Source: Veillonellaceae bacterium (lineage in GTDB: Bacteria > Bacillota > Negativicutes > JAAYSF01). From it: 39,198 nucleotides of DNA. The stretch lies in assembly GCA_012523975.1 (NCBI GenBank), contig JAAYSF010000001.1, forward strand, positions 1 through 39,198. Direction: 5' to 3'. Made by a program: the position numbers and the translations under genes. A model generated the notes under the pieces. It ran no database searches and was not told where the DNA came from. It saw only the letters and a program-made list of their open reading frames with translations. Below, in pieces: positions 14,804 through 23,295 of the stretch (position 1 is the first letter of the stretch; the number at the start of each line of letters is the position of its first letter).

Positions 14804-17251
14804 ATGCCGAGAGTGACTGTCGTTTCAGTGCCAGAAGATGTAGTACAGGCCCCTAGTCTGCCGCCGTCACCTAAGCCAAGGGTGAAGAAGTTTGCATGGA
14901 CTGCTATTAATAGTAAAATTAGTGCCGTCTTTAGGACCCTGCTTTATAGACATCTTCTTATGAGTATTCTGGCTTTTTTGTTGGGGCGCGTGGCTATAAT
15001 GGGCGAAATGGCGCCCTTTGGTTTGGCGTTATTCGCAGCCGTAGCCCATACTGACCGGAGCAGGGCACCGGCAATGGCACTGTGGTCGTTAGCGGGTGTT
15101 ATTTCGAGCGGGAATTACCCGCAGGCGTGGATTTATGGCTTTAGTATCCTGCTCTATTTCCGGTTAGCCGACAAGCTTACGCTTATGCATCGCAAACTCT
15201 TAGTTGTTCCGGTTGCGATTGCCTGTGCCGCCGCATTTGCCGGAATGGCAGTTAATCTTGTCGGGCAACAGACAGCTTTATACAGTATGGTGTTTGCCCT
15301 GTTCAATGCCGCTATCTGTCTGGTATCAACATATATTTTTTTGTATGGTATGCCGCTGCTCATTAAAGATTCAACCGTCCGGGTTTCAAATGATAGTCTA
15401 ATTTGTTTGACCGCCATGCTGGCCATTGCTGTAGCTGGGTTTGGCAATATGACGGCGGCTGATTACAGCGTACGTGACATTGCCGGTGGGCTGCTTATCA
15501 TGGCGCTGGCATTCAGCGGCGGCGCCGGGTTGGGAGCATCAGTCGGTATTGCTGTTGGGCTGGTTATTGGAATAACCGAAAACAATGTATCGACCGCCAT
15601 ATCGCTTTATGCACTAGCCGGACTGCTGGCAGGTGTGTTTAGACGACTAGGCCGATTTGCAGTTATCTTGGGATTCATACTAGGCAGTCTTGTTACCATC
15701 CTATATTTAGGACAAGCCCCGGATCTAATGTTAGTTTTGATCGAGGTTGCCATATCAGCCGGCTTATTTTTGCTGATTCCTACCAAAAGGCTAGTGGTAC
15801 TTACGCAAAATCTTCAGGACGGAGAAACCGGTGACTTGCTATTGTCATCAACTGTGCTTAATGAGGCTAAAGCCAAGATAAATAATATCGCGGAAATGTT
15901 CGGAGATTTAGCTGACGCTTTTGGTTCGATTACCGCAAGCGGCAAAGAGAAGGCCCGTGATGATGAGTTAAACAGAGCGCTGGCTGTTATCGGTGAGCGG
16001 GTCTGCGGACCTTGTTCCAACAGGGTAGAATGTTGGGAAAACAACTTCTATCGTACTTATCAGGCTATGCTTGATATTATGTCAAGAGGACAAGGGGAAA
16101 CGCTTAAAGACGGCAATCTGCCGCGTTTGATTAAGGATAACTGCGTTAGGCGTACTGAACTAGCTGAGACGGTAAATATGGTAATAGAGCGGAACAGGTC
16201 ATTGTCCTTCTGGCAGAAAAAATTAATCGATCACCGGCAAATGGTTACCGAACAAATGCGGGCGGCCGGAACTATTATCGGTAATCTTGCGCATGAGATT
16301 GCAAAGGAGCCGCGCTCCGACCGTGAGCTCGCCTATGTGTTAAAGACTAAAGCCGCGCTGCTTGAGTGTCCGCTTGAGCAAGTGCGGGTTACAGGGACAA
16401 AAGGGGCGGCCAAGGTAGAGGCCTGTAAAAATCCTTGTAACGGCAACCGCGAATGTAAGAATTCAATTTTGCCGCTAGCAGCAAGTCTGGTTCAGGAGAA
16501 ACTTATGCTGCATGCGCAATGCGGCAATAAAGGCAAGAACACAAAATGCAAGCTGACTATGCAGGTAGCCAGCCGTCTGAGTGTTATTACAGGGGTAGCA
16601 AGCGCCGCAAAAGAGCCGCAGGGCGTGTGTGGTGACACCAGTGCTGTTGTGCCGCTTAATAAGGGTAAGATAGCCCTCATGCTTAGTGATGGGATGGGCA
16701 GCGGCAGCAAAGCAGCCGGTGAAAGCAATATGGCGGTCGGATTCCTGGAAAAACTGTTGGCGGTTGGGTTTGATGTTGATGTAGCTGTTAAGACAGTCAA
16801 TTCATTGCTGTTGTTAAAAACCCCGGAAGAAAGCTTTGCTACCGTTGACATGGCAATAATTGACACCTATTCCGGTGAGACCGAATTTTTAAAGGTCGGA
16901 TCCGCGCCAAGCTATATCAAGCGAGTGCGTGAGGTTTCAACCATTCAATCTTCATCATTGCCGATCGGTATCATTCAACAGATTGAGATTGAGCCTGTAA
17001 AAACGGTTGTAGTGGCCGGTGATATAATAGTTATGGTTAGTGATGGTATTGCCGATGTTATCGCCGGGCCCCGGCGCGGGGTTGAGCGGGAAAGCTGGGT
17101 GGTAAATTTCCTGCGGCGTATTGATAACGGCCACCCTCAGGAAATTGCCGATCATTTGCTTAGGCAGGCAATTGAATTGTCGTGCGGCCGCCTTCGGGAC
17201 GATATGACAGTACTGGTAGCTAAAGTTATTCAGCAGCCGGTTGTAAATTAA
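14804..17251 (+). CDS. spoIIE: Stage II sporulation protein E, PP2C-type phosphatase
   Basis: 815 residues, the usual SpoIIE length. SpoIIE sits at the polar septum, interacts with FtsZ and dephosphorylates SpoIIAA, releasing sigma-F in the forespore. Layout: a short cytoplasmic N-terminus, about ten membrane helices (about 45-330), a central regulatory region with Cys-rich patches (RVCGPCSNRVECW and the CKNPCNGNRECKN segment), and a C-terminal PP2C domain from about 590. Metal-binding Asp residues are seen in MLSDGMGSGSKAAGE (near 629) and VSDGIADV (near 747), with GRLRDDMTVLV at the end. GAGGTGGAT precedes the ATG. Synteny (yabR side before, tilS-hpt-ftsH after) agrees with B. subtilis. Confidence 0.97.
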   Translation: MPRVTVVSVPEDVVQAPSLPPSPKPRVKKFAWTAINSKISAVFRTLLYRHLLMSILAFLLGRVAIMGEMAPFGLALFAAVAHTDRSRAPAMALWSLAGVISSGNYPQAWIYGFSILLYFRLADKLTLMHRKLLVVPVAIACAAAFAGMAVNLVGQQTALYSMVFALFNAAICLVSTYIFLYGMPLLIKDSTVRVSNDSLICLTAMLAIAVAGFGNMTAADYSVRDIAGGLLIMALAFSGGAGLGASVGIAVGLVIGITENNVSTAISLYALAGLLAGVFRRLGRFAVILGFILGSLVTILYLGQAPDLMLVLIEVAISAGLFLLIPTKRLVVLTQNLQDGETGDLLLSSTVLNEAKAKINNIAEMFGDLADAFGSITASGKEKARDDELNRALAVIGERVCGPCSNRVECWENNFYRTYQAMLDIMSRGQGETLKDGNLPRLIKDNCVRRTELAETVNMVIERNRSLSFWQKKLIDHRQMVTEQMRAAGTIIGNLAHEIAKEPRSDRELAYVLKTKAALLECPLEQVRVTGTKGAAKVEACKNPCNGNRECKNSILPLAASLVQEKLMLHAQCGNKGKNTKCKLTMQVASRLSVITGVASAAKEPQGVCGDTSAVVPLNKGKIALMLSDGMGSGSKAAGESNMAVGFLEKLLAVGFDVDVAVKTVNSLLLLKTPEESFATVDMAIIDTYSGETEFLKVGSAPSYIKRVREVSTIQSSSLPIGIIQQIEIEPVKTVVVAGDIIVMVSDGIADVIAGPRRGVERESWVVNFLRRIDNGHPQEIADHLLRQAIELSCGRLRDDMTVLVAKVIQQPVVN

Positions 17252-17274
17252 TAAGCGATATTGTAAAAACCATT

Positions 17275-17297
17275 AAGGCCGCATTAGCGGCCTTTTT
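17275..17297 (+). terminator. Rho-independent terminator after spoIIE
   Basis: Perfect 8-bp stem AAGGCCGC / GCGGCCTT with a 4-base loop ATTA, followed by TTT. It begins 24 bases after the stop codon. Confidence 0.85.
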
Positions 17298-17311
17298 AAA
17301 ACGAGTAAAAA

Positions 17312-17346
17312 AGTATGTTTGTAGCGGGCATACTATTTGGTATAAT
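17312..17346 (+). promoter_or_regulatory. Promoter and possible operator for the ThrE-tilS-hpt operon
   Basis: TTGTAG (17319-17324), a 16-base spacer and consensus TATAAT (17341-17346). A perfect 6-bp inverted repeat AGTATG / CATACT (17312-17317 and 17329-17334) surrounds the -35, a normal place for a repressor site. Confidence 0.7.
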
Positions 17347-17409
17347 AATGCAGGAGAATAACCAGTTTCGCAAGAATTATGTGACTAAATAGACGAGGGC
17401 GGTGCAGCA

Positions 17410-18174
17410 ATGGCTATTTCGCTAGAGCAGATAGTCAAAATTGCCGGGCTGGCCGGCGAAATAATGCTTAAAAACGGAGCTGAGACCTACCGGGTTGAAG
17501 AAACGATGATGCATATGGCTAAGGCGTGCGGGGCCGCAAAGGTTGAAAGTTTTGTTATACCAACAGGGTTGTTTTTAACGGTCTATGATTCATCTGGAAA
17601 TCTGCTTACCTCAATGTGGCGAGTGCGGGCCCGAACAATTAACTTGGATCGTATTGCTAAGGTTAATGAACTGTCACGGCGCTTGGTAGCGCAGAGGATT
17701 GATTATCAGGGGGCATACAGTATTTTAGAACATATCGGTCGTGAGCGAACAGGATTCTCGTTGTTTCCGTCGATGCTAGCAGCCGGAGTAGTCGGCGGTA
17801 CAACGGCTATTATTCAGAATGCAAATAGTGCAGAGGTGCTTGGGGCTTTTGGCGCTGCGCTAACTGTGCGTTTTATCGCTCATATTGTTTCGCGCCGGCA
17901 TGGTGTTCAATTCACATTTGAATTTCTTGGCGGCATGGCAGCCGCCTTAATAGGTTCGGGACTTGATAATGCCTTGCCGTATCTTAACAGAGATGCAGTT
18001 ATAATTGGCGGCATTATGCCGTTGGTACCTGGGGTCGCTATCACAAATGCTATTCGCGATGTTATAGCGGGTGATCTTTTAAGCGGGCTGTCACGCGGCA
18101 TGGAGGCGGCGCTGACGGCCACAGCAGTAGCGATGGGGGTAGTAATCGGGCTTGCAGTACACTTTGTGAGGTGA
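17410..18174 (+). CDS. ThrE-family exporter, large component (YjjP-like)
   Basis: 254 residues. The N-terminal soluble domain shows the family signature GEIMLKNGAETYRVEETM (about 17-34), then SFVIPTGLFLTV, followed by five hydrophobic segments from about 118. In two-gene systems this protein and the following small membrane protein together correspond to fused threonine/serine exporter ThrE; the YjjPB pair of E. coli exports succinate. The substrate here is unknown. It starts after GAGGGCGGTG and ends 4 bases before the partner gene. B. subtilis has yabS and yabT at this position, so the pair is a lineage-specific insertion. Confidence 0.87.
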   Translation: MAISLEQIVKIAGLAGEIMLKNGAETYRVEETMMHMAKACGAAKVESFVIPTGLFLTVYDSSGNLLTSMWRVRARTINLDRIAKVNELSRRLVAQRIDYQGAYSILEHIGRERTGFSLFPSMLAAGVVGGTTAIIQNANSAEVLGAFGAALTVRFIAHIVSRRHGVQFTFEFLGGMAAALIGSGLDNALPYLNRDAVIIGGIMPLVPGVAITNAIRDVIAGDLLSGLSRGMEAALTATAVAMGVVIGLAVHFVR

Positions 18175-18178
18175 TAAT

Positions 18179-18637
18179 ATGCTTGGCCTAAAAATAGCAG
18201 CAGTTTTTTTTATGTCTGCGGCAATTGGCGTACTTTACCGGGTGCCGCGCAGGTTGTTGTTTTACGATGGAATGGTTGGCGTATTATCTTGGCTAGTTGT
18301 GTATACAACCCTCCAAAGCGGGGGAAATATTATATTAGCGGACTTTTTGGGAAGTATCGCCATTGGCATAATTGCCGAACTGTTGGCTAGACTTTTGAGA
18401 AAACCGGCAACTATTTTTATTATACCCGGCTTTATCCCGCTAGTGCCGGGCGGCGAGGCGTATACTACCATTCGCTTCCTGGTCGAGGGTCGTTACGCCG
18501 AAGGCGTGGCGATGGGGATGAAGACATTAATGATCGGCGGCGCAATAGCTTTTGGCATATTTGTTAGTTCTACTGTCTATCGGCTGGTTATAAACTATAA
18601 CGTGGAGAATAGCACTGAACATGTTAGAAAAAATTAA
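18179..18637 (+). CDS. ThrE-family exporter, small component (YjjB-like)
   Basis: 152 residues with about five membrane helices. The motif IFIIPGFIPLVPGGEAYTTI (about 80-99) is diagnostic of the ThrE_2/YjjB family, where the Pro/Gly-rich loop probably lines the transport path. The site GAGGTGAT overlaps the partner gene's stop codon, so the two are translationally coupled. It overlaps tilS by 17 bases, tying export and tRNA-modification genes into one transcript. Confidence 0.87.
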   Translation: MLGLKIAAVFFMSAAIGVLYRVPRRLLFYDGMVGVLSWLVVYTTLQSGGNIILADFLGSIAIGIIAELLARLLRKPATIFIIPGFIPLVPGGEAYTTIRFLVEGRYAEGVAMGMKTLMIGGAIAFGIFVSSTVYRLVINYNVENSTEHVRKN

Positions 18638-20000
18638 AGGTTGGATTGATAAGAATAGGTTGTTAACCAAGGAAGATAAAATTGTCGCCGCATGTTCGGG
18701 AGGACCTGACTCACTGGCGTTAGTACATATTCTTAATATATTATCCGTTCAATATAAGTTCCAGCTTGTTGTTGCGCATGTCGATCACATGATAAGAGGC
18801 GAGCAGTCAGCGGCTGATGCCGCTTTTGTTGCTGATTTTTGTGCCGAATATAACCTGCCTTTTTATAAGACGTCTATTGATGTGCCGCAATATGCAAAGG
18901 CTAGTGGCCGTTCGCTCGAAGAGGAGGCCCGGGAACGACGCTACGATTTTTTACGTAAAGTCGCAGTTACTGTAGGCGGCGCCAAGATTGCCACAGGTCA
19001 TCATGCTGACGATCAGGCCGAAACTGTCCTGATTAATTTGCTTCGAGGCGCCGGAAGTGGCGGACTACGAGGAATGCAGGCCGCTAACGGCGGAATTATT
19101 AGACCGCTTTTAGCAGTTAGCCGAAGTGAGATAGAAGCTTATTGCTTTCAAAATCAGCTCAGTCCGCGTACAGATATAACAAATTTTGAAACCGATTTCC
19201 TACGTAACAGGGTACGGCTGCAATTAGTGCCGCTGCTTGAAAAAGAATATAATCCCGCAATTAAAGATACTCTCTTTCGCACGGCGGCTGTTATCGGCGA
19301 ACAGCATGATTATATAAATAAGGCGGCCGAGCAGCTATGGCCAGCCACAGTAACGGCTGATCAAGGTACATATTCAATCGATTGCCGGAAACTGTTGAGT
19401 CAACATATTGCGCTCCAGCGTGAACTTTTACGCTTGACGGTTGAAAAAAAACAAGGTAATTTAAAAGGAATAACCTTTTCCCATGTGGAAAGATTGATAA
19501 TGATGGCAAAAAACGCTGCTGTGGGGAATATCGTCGAGCTACCAGGGCGTTTATTGGTTAAAAAGGGTTATCATGAGCTTCTAGTCGGCTGGAAACCTAA
19601 AATTGCCGTCGCGACAGTTCCGACTACCAACCTAACCATTCCAGGCATTACCTACATAGAACAGTTAGCTGTAAAAATCACTGCCGAAATTTGTAGCACG
19701 CGGCCGGAAAAGCAAGGTGGGCAGGTTGGTGTTTTTGACTGGCGGAGTTTAGAGGCTCCTCTTTATGTCCGTACCAGACTACCGGGTGATCGTTTTGAAC
19801 CGCTTGGTCTGAAAGGTACAAAAAAATTAAAGGACTTTTTTATTGACGCTAAAGTACCACAGGAGGAACGCGACAGTATTCTCTTAGTTTGCGATAAGGG
19901 GGGCATAATTTGGGTTACCGGCTATCGCCAGGCAGAACGGGGTAGAGTAATCAGAACTACAACACAATTTTTACAGCTGACAATTCAACAATTGAAATAG
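18621..20000 (+). CDS. tilS: tRNA(Ile)-lysidine synthase
   Basis: 459 residues. TilS uses ATP and lysine to convert C34 of the CAU anticodon tRNA-Ile to lysidine, changing its reading to AUA; it is essential. The N-terminal PP-loop is SGGPDS at 26-31, followed by HVDHMIRGEQS, ATGHHADDQAETVL and LRGAGSGGLRGM, all family signatures. A C-terminal TilS domain holds RTRLPGDRFEPLG and KLKDFFIDAKVP. The start lies inside the upstream gene; GGAG is 14 bases away, so initiation may depend on coupling. tilS next to hpt and ftsH is a conserved Firmicute order. Confidence 0.96.
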   Translation: MLEKIKGWIDKNRLLTKEDKIVAACSGGPDSLALVHILNILSVQYKFQLVVAHVDHMIRGEQSAADAAFVADFCAEYNLPFYKTSIDVPQYAKASGRSLEEEARERRYDFLRKVAVTVGGAKIATGHHADDQAETVLINLLRGAGSGGLRGMQAANGGIIRPLLAVSRSEIEAYCFQNQLSPRTDITNFETDFLRNRVRLQLVPLLEKEYNPAIKDTLFRTAAVIGEQHDYINKAAEQLWPATVTADQGTYSIDCRKLLSQHIALQRELLRLTVEKKQGNLKGITFSHVERLIMMAKNAAVGNIVELPGRLLVKKGYHELLVGWKPKIAVATVPTTNLTIPGITYIEQLAVKITAEICSTRPEKQGGQVGVFDWRSLEAPLYVRTRLPGDRFEPLGLKGTKKLKDFFIDAKVPQEERDSILLVCDKGGIIWVTGYRQAERGRVIRTTTQFLQLTIQQLK

Positions 20001-20017
20001 ACTAGGAGGAAAAAGTA

Positions 20018-20554
20018 ATGCTGAACGATATTGAAAAAGTCCTGATAAGTCAAGAAGAATTGGCGTCACGGATTAAAGCCATCGGTGAGGAAATAACAGC
20101 CGACTACGCTGGCAAAGAAATCCTCATGATTGGCGTACTGCGGGGAGCAGTCATTTTTATGGCCGATTTGGCGCGGGCTATTAAGGTGCCGGTAGCAATT
20201 GATTTCATGGCGGTATCAAGCTATGGATCATCGACTACATCAAGTGGAATTGTCCGAATCTTAAAAGATTTGGATGAAGAAGTTCAGGGTAAGCATCTAC
20301 TTATTGTTGAAGATATTATTGACTCCGGTCTTACACTGAAGTATCTTTTGGAAAACCTTAAATCGCGTAAACCGGCTAGCGTTAAGATATGTACGCTTTT
20401 GAACAAACCTGAACGCCGCAAGGCTGATGTTGAGATATCCTACAACGGTTTCATTGTTCCTGACGAATTTGTTGTGGGTTACGGACTGGATTATGCAGAA
20501 AAGTATCGTAATCTTCCGTTCATTGGCGTTCTCAAACCAGAAATTTATAAATAA
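20018..20554 (+). CDS. hpt: Hypoxanthine phosphoribosyltransferase
   Basis: 178 residues; AGGAGG before the ATG. It salvages hypoxanthine and guanine with PRPP to give IMP and GMP. The PRPP-binding loop [10 protein letters not shown] is at 97-106, [11 protein letters not shown] at 41-51 and the flexible-loop SSYGSST at 67-73; the C-terminal [19 protein letters not shown] matches the purine-binding end of bacterial enzymes. In B. subtilis HprT also binds FtsH-region and TilS-linked regulation; the gene order tilS-hpt-ftsH is kept. An 8-bp hairpin follows 20 bases after the stop. Confidence 0.96.
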   Translation: MLNDIEKVLISQEELASRIKAIGEEITADYAGKEILMIGVLRGAVIFMADLARAIKVPVAIDFMAVSSYGSSTTSSGIVRILKDLDEEVQGKHLLIVEDIIDSGLTLKYLLENLKSRKPASVKICTLLNKPERRKADVEISYNGFIVPDEFVVGYGLDYAEKYRNLPFIGVLKPEIYK

Positions 20555-20573
20555 AATTTAGCTGGACTGCAGT

Positions 20574-20594
20574 CGTCTGCTGTTTAAGCAGACG
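20574..20594 (+). terminator. Hairpin between hpt and ftsH, possible weak terminator
   Basis: CGTCTGCT / AGCAGACG stem with a 5-base loop (GTTTA). The bases after it (TTGAAAT) are not a proper T-run, so it may only weaken read-through or stabilise the hpt message. Confidence 0.4.
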
Positions 20595-20618
20595 TTGAAA
20601 TACAAGGTCTAAAATACA

Positions 20619-20647
20619 TTGTTAAATGTTGCAATCAATGGTATAAT
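20619..20647 (+). promoter_or_regulatory. Sigma-A promoter for ftsH
   Basis: TTGTTA (20619-20624), 17-base spacer, TATAAT (20642-20647), 58 bases before the ftsH start. Confidence 0.75.
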
Positions 20648-20704
20648 ATTCTGCTGTATAGGCCAAAATTTGTTATGTATGTGCTCCAGTGAGAGGAGGG
20701 CTAG

Positions 20705-22615
20705 TTGTTGAACAAATTTTTCCGGAATGTTAGTTTCTACTTATTAATTATCATCATTGCTATATCTATTATTGATTATTATTCGTCACGCACAACTACC
20801 ACACAGGAGATTAGCTACACTCAGCTTTTAAAAAGCATTGAAGAGCAAAATGTTGAGCGTGTAACAATAGTAGATAACACCATTAAGGGCAGTTTGAAAG
20901 ATGGAAAAGAATTTACAACTGTTGTGCCAGACGATCCAACCCTTATTGCCACACTGCGGGAAAAAAATATAGATATTAAGGCCGAACAGCCGCCGCAGCC
21001 GCCATGGTGGACGACGATTTTTTCATCAATTCTGCCGATTTTATTGCTAATCGGCGTATGGTTCTTTATCATGCAGCAAACCCAAGGCGGGGGTAGCCGG
21101 GTGATGTCATTCGGCAAAAGCCGCGCAAAGCTGCATAGTGAAGACAAGATCAAGGTGACTTTTGCCGACGTGGCCGGGGCTGATGAGGCAAAGCAGGAAT
21201 TAGAAGAAGTAGTAGAGTTTTTAAAGCATCCTAAAAAATATAACGATTTGGGAGCTCGTATCCCGAAAGGTGTATTGCTCTTTGGACCTCCCGGCACAGG
21301 CAAAACGCTGTTAGCCAGAGCTGTTGCCGGTGAAGCCGGAGTACCTTTCTTCAGTATCAGCGGTTCTGACTTCGTCGAAATGTTTGTCGGGGTTGGGGCA
21401 TCTCGTGTGCGCGATTTGTTCGAGCAAGCCAAAAAGAGTGCTCCTTGTATAGTTTTCATCGATGAGATCGATGCAGTTGGCCGTCAGCGTGGCGCCGGTT
21501 TGGGCGGCGGTCATGACGAGCGCGAACAGACGCTTAATCAATTACTTGTTGAAATGGATGGTTTTGGCGTTAACGAAGGCATTATAATTATTGCCGCAAC
21601 TAACCGCCCGGATATCCTTGACCCAGCGTTGTTAAGACCGGGCCGTTTTGATAGGCAGATTACTGTTGACCGGCCGGACGTTAAAGGTCGGCATGAAATC
21701 TTAAAGGTCCACACCAAAGGCAAACCGGTTGAAAAAAGCGCAGATCTTGAGGTTTTGGCTAGACGTACCCCTGGATTTACCGGCGCTGATCTTAGCAATC
21801 TAGTCAATGAGGCCGCTCTTCTGGCAGCCAGACGCAACAAGCGGCGTATTGAAATGGAGGAGCTTGAAGAATCAATTGAAAGGGTAGTCGCCGGACCGGA
21901 ACGTAAGAGTAAGGTCATCAGCGATAAAGAAAAACGGCTTACCGCTTATCACGAAGCCGGTCATGCCCTTATCGGCATGCTGCTTACCCATACTGATCCC
22001 GTGCATAAGGTATCCATTATTCCCCGTGGCCGGGCTGGCGGTTATACGCTCATGCTGCCTAAGGAAGATCGCTATTATGCAACGCGGTCCGAGCTATTAG
22101 ATCAGCTTAAGACATTATTAGGCGGCCGAGTCGCTGAAGCTGTGGTGCTGAAAGAAATTAGCACAGGCGCGCAAAATGACTTAGAACGCGCAACCGAACT
22201 TGTTCGCAAAATGATTTGCGAGTACGGCATGAGTGATGAACTTGGTCCGATTACGCTTGGTCGCAGACAGGAACAAGTCTTCCTGGGGCGTGATATATCA
22301 CGTGACCGCAATTACAGTGAAGAAGTAGCATACGCTATTGATAAAGAAGTCCGCCGACTGGTTGAAACGGCATACTCCGAAGTAGAGAAACTTCTTAATG
22401 ACAATATCGATAAACTGCATTTGATTGCTGAAACGCTGATTAAGCGTGAAACACTTGAAGGCACTGAACTTGAGGAGTTGCTGAATCAAGGCGAAATTAC
22501 ACCTAAATCGCCGGAAAACACTGATGAGCAGCCTCCGGCTGATACTTCAGACATAAATACTACCCAAGGCGGCACAGGAACCCCCCCTAAGATTGTGTAT
22601 ATAACAAGGGAATAG
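20705..22615 (+). CDS. ftsH: ATP-dependent zinc metalloprotease FtsH
   Basis: 636 residues. FtsH is a hexameric membrane AAA+ protease that degrades misfolded membrane proteins and regulators. Two helices (about 10-24 and 107-123) flank a small extracytoplasmic domain. Walker A GPPGTGKT is at 194-201, Walker B FIDEID at 251-256, the second region of homology at about 300-318 ([19 protein letters not shown]) and the zinc site HEAGH at 416-420. The C-terminal tail after about 600 is polar and Pro/Thr-rich. The start is TTG: either 20705 or 20708 (tandem TTG codons), with AGGAGGG 4 or 7 bases upstream. Confidence 0.97.
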   Translation: MLNKFFRNVSFYLLIIIIAISIIDYYSSRTTTTQEISYTQLLKSIEEQNVERVTIVDNTIKGSLKDGKEFTTVVPDDPTLIATLREKNIDIKAEQPPQPPWWTTIFSSILPILLLIGVWFFIMQQTQGGGSRVMSFGKSRAKLHSEDKIKVTFADVAGADEAKQELEEVVEFLKHPKKYNDLGARIPKGVLLFGPPGTGKTLLARAVAGEAGVPFFSISGSDFVEMFVGVGASRVRDLFEQAKKSAPCIVFIDEIDAVGRQRGAGLGGGHDEREQTLNQLLVEMDGFGVNEGIIIIAATNRPDILDPALLRPGRFDRQITVDRPDVKGRHEILKVHTKGKPVEKSADLEVLARRTPGFTGADLSNLVNEAALLAARRNKRRIEMEELEESIERVVAGPERKSKVISDKEKRLTAYHEAGHALIGMLLTHTDPVHKVSIIPRGRAGGYTLMLPKEDRYYATRSELLDQLKTLLGGRVAEAVVLKEISTGAQNDLERATELVRKMICEYGMSDELGPITLGRRQEQVFLGRDISRDRNYSEEVAYAIDKEVRRLVETAYSEVEKLLNDNIDKLHLIAETLIKRETLEGTELEELLNQGEITPKSPENTDEQPPADTSDINTTQGGTGTPPKIVYITRE

Positions 22616-22635
22616 GATCATCTGAGGTGATGTAA

Positions 22636-23139
22636 ATGTCCAAAAGATGGATCCCCAATATGCTGACAGTCTTTAATCTTTTCGCCGGTATTATGGCTAT
22701 CCTGCTCTCTTTGATGGAGGACTGGTGGGCAGCTACTGCTCTAATTGTTGGGGCGGCGTTGTTTGACAGTTTAGATGGAAGGATTGCCAGAAGACTTAAT
22801 GTTGCTAGCGAATTTGGAAAACAGCTTGATTCGCTAGCCGATTTAGTATCGTTTGGTGTAGCGCCTGCTATCATAGCGTATATGCTGAATTTTATCAGTG
22901 CTGGCTGGAACGGCTATCTGCTGGCTGCGTTATTCCCAATCTGCGGGGCCTTGCGCTTGGCAAGGTTTAATACGGTATCATTTCAAGGCTATTATCTAGG
23001 CTTGCCGATTACGGCGGCCGGTCCTGTTCTTGCTGGAGCTGCGCTAGTCGGCGGCAGTTTTCCGTTCGAGTTAAATGCTCTTTTGCTGATTGCGCTATCA
23101 GCGCTTATGGTTTCCACAATTAAAATTCCTAAGTTATAA
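22636..23139 (+). CDS. pssA: CDP-diacylglycerol-serine O-phosphatidyltransferase
   Basis: 167 residues. PssA makes phosphatidylserine from CDP-diacylglycerol and L-serine; it is the first step to phosphatidylethanolamine. The CDP-alcohol phosphotransferase motif is complete: D47-G48, A51-R52, G61, D65 and D69. Membrane helices cover most of the rest. The N-terminal WIPNMLTVFNLFAGIMAI is typical of the short PssA type. GAGGTGATG lies 4 bases upstream. It follows ftsH by 20 bases. No psd gene is in the window. Confidence 0.93.
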   Translation: MSKRWIPNMLTVFNLFAGIMAILLSLMEDWWAATALIVGAALFDSLDGRIARRLNVASEFGKQLDSLADLVSFGVAPAIIAYMLNFISAGWNGYLLAALFPICGALRLARFNTVSFQGYYLGLPITAAGPVLAGAALVGGSFPFELNALLLIALSALMVSTIKIPKL

Positions 23140-23194
23140 ATGGAGACTTGATTCAGATGGCGTTTTAACGCCACCTGAATTCTGTCGGATAAAA
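23136..23194 (+). repeat. Interspersed palindromic element, copy A (59 bp, short form)
   Basis: Starts at the pssA stop codon: ATAAATGGAGACTT, then an inverted repeat centred on GGCGTTTTAACGCC (arms CAGATGGCG and CGCCACCTG, one A-C mismatch), then TGAATTCT and a short right end TCGGATAAAA. Two longer copies occur at 26051 and 29281. The internal stretch present in those copies is missing here. Confidence 0.8.
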
Positions 23195-23197
23195 GTG

Positions 23198-23246
23198 GGG
23201 CAGTCTCAAAATAGGTATAAAAACTATTTTGAGACTGCCCTTTTTT
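23198..23246 (+). terminator. Strong rho-independent terminator, convergent pssA / GH26-like genes
   Basis: Perfect 17-bp stem GGGCAGTCTCAAAATAG with its complement, 9-base loop, followed by TTTTTT. It ends pssA transcription and lies 50 bases from the end of the minus-strand glycosidase gene. Confidence 0.92.
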
Positions 23247-23295
23247 CATTTGCTTATGCTTTTGCTAAAGCTCGGCGCAAGCCGGATTTCGAAGT

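Noticed and set aside
20821-21459. Minus-strand open frame of 212 codons inside ftsH
   Set aside because: It is the reverse complement of a strongly conserved coding region, has no ribosome site and shows low-complexity Ser/Thr-rich composition.
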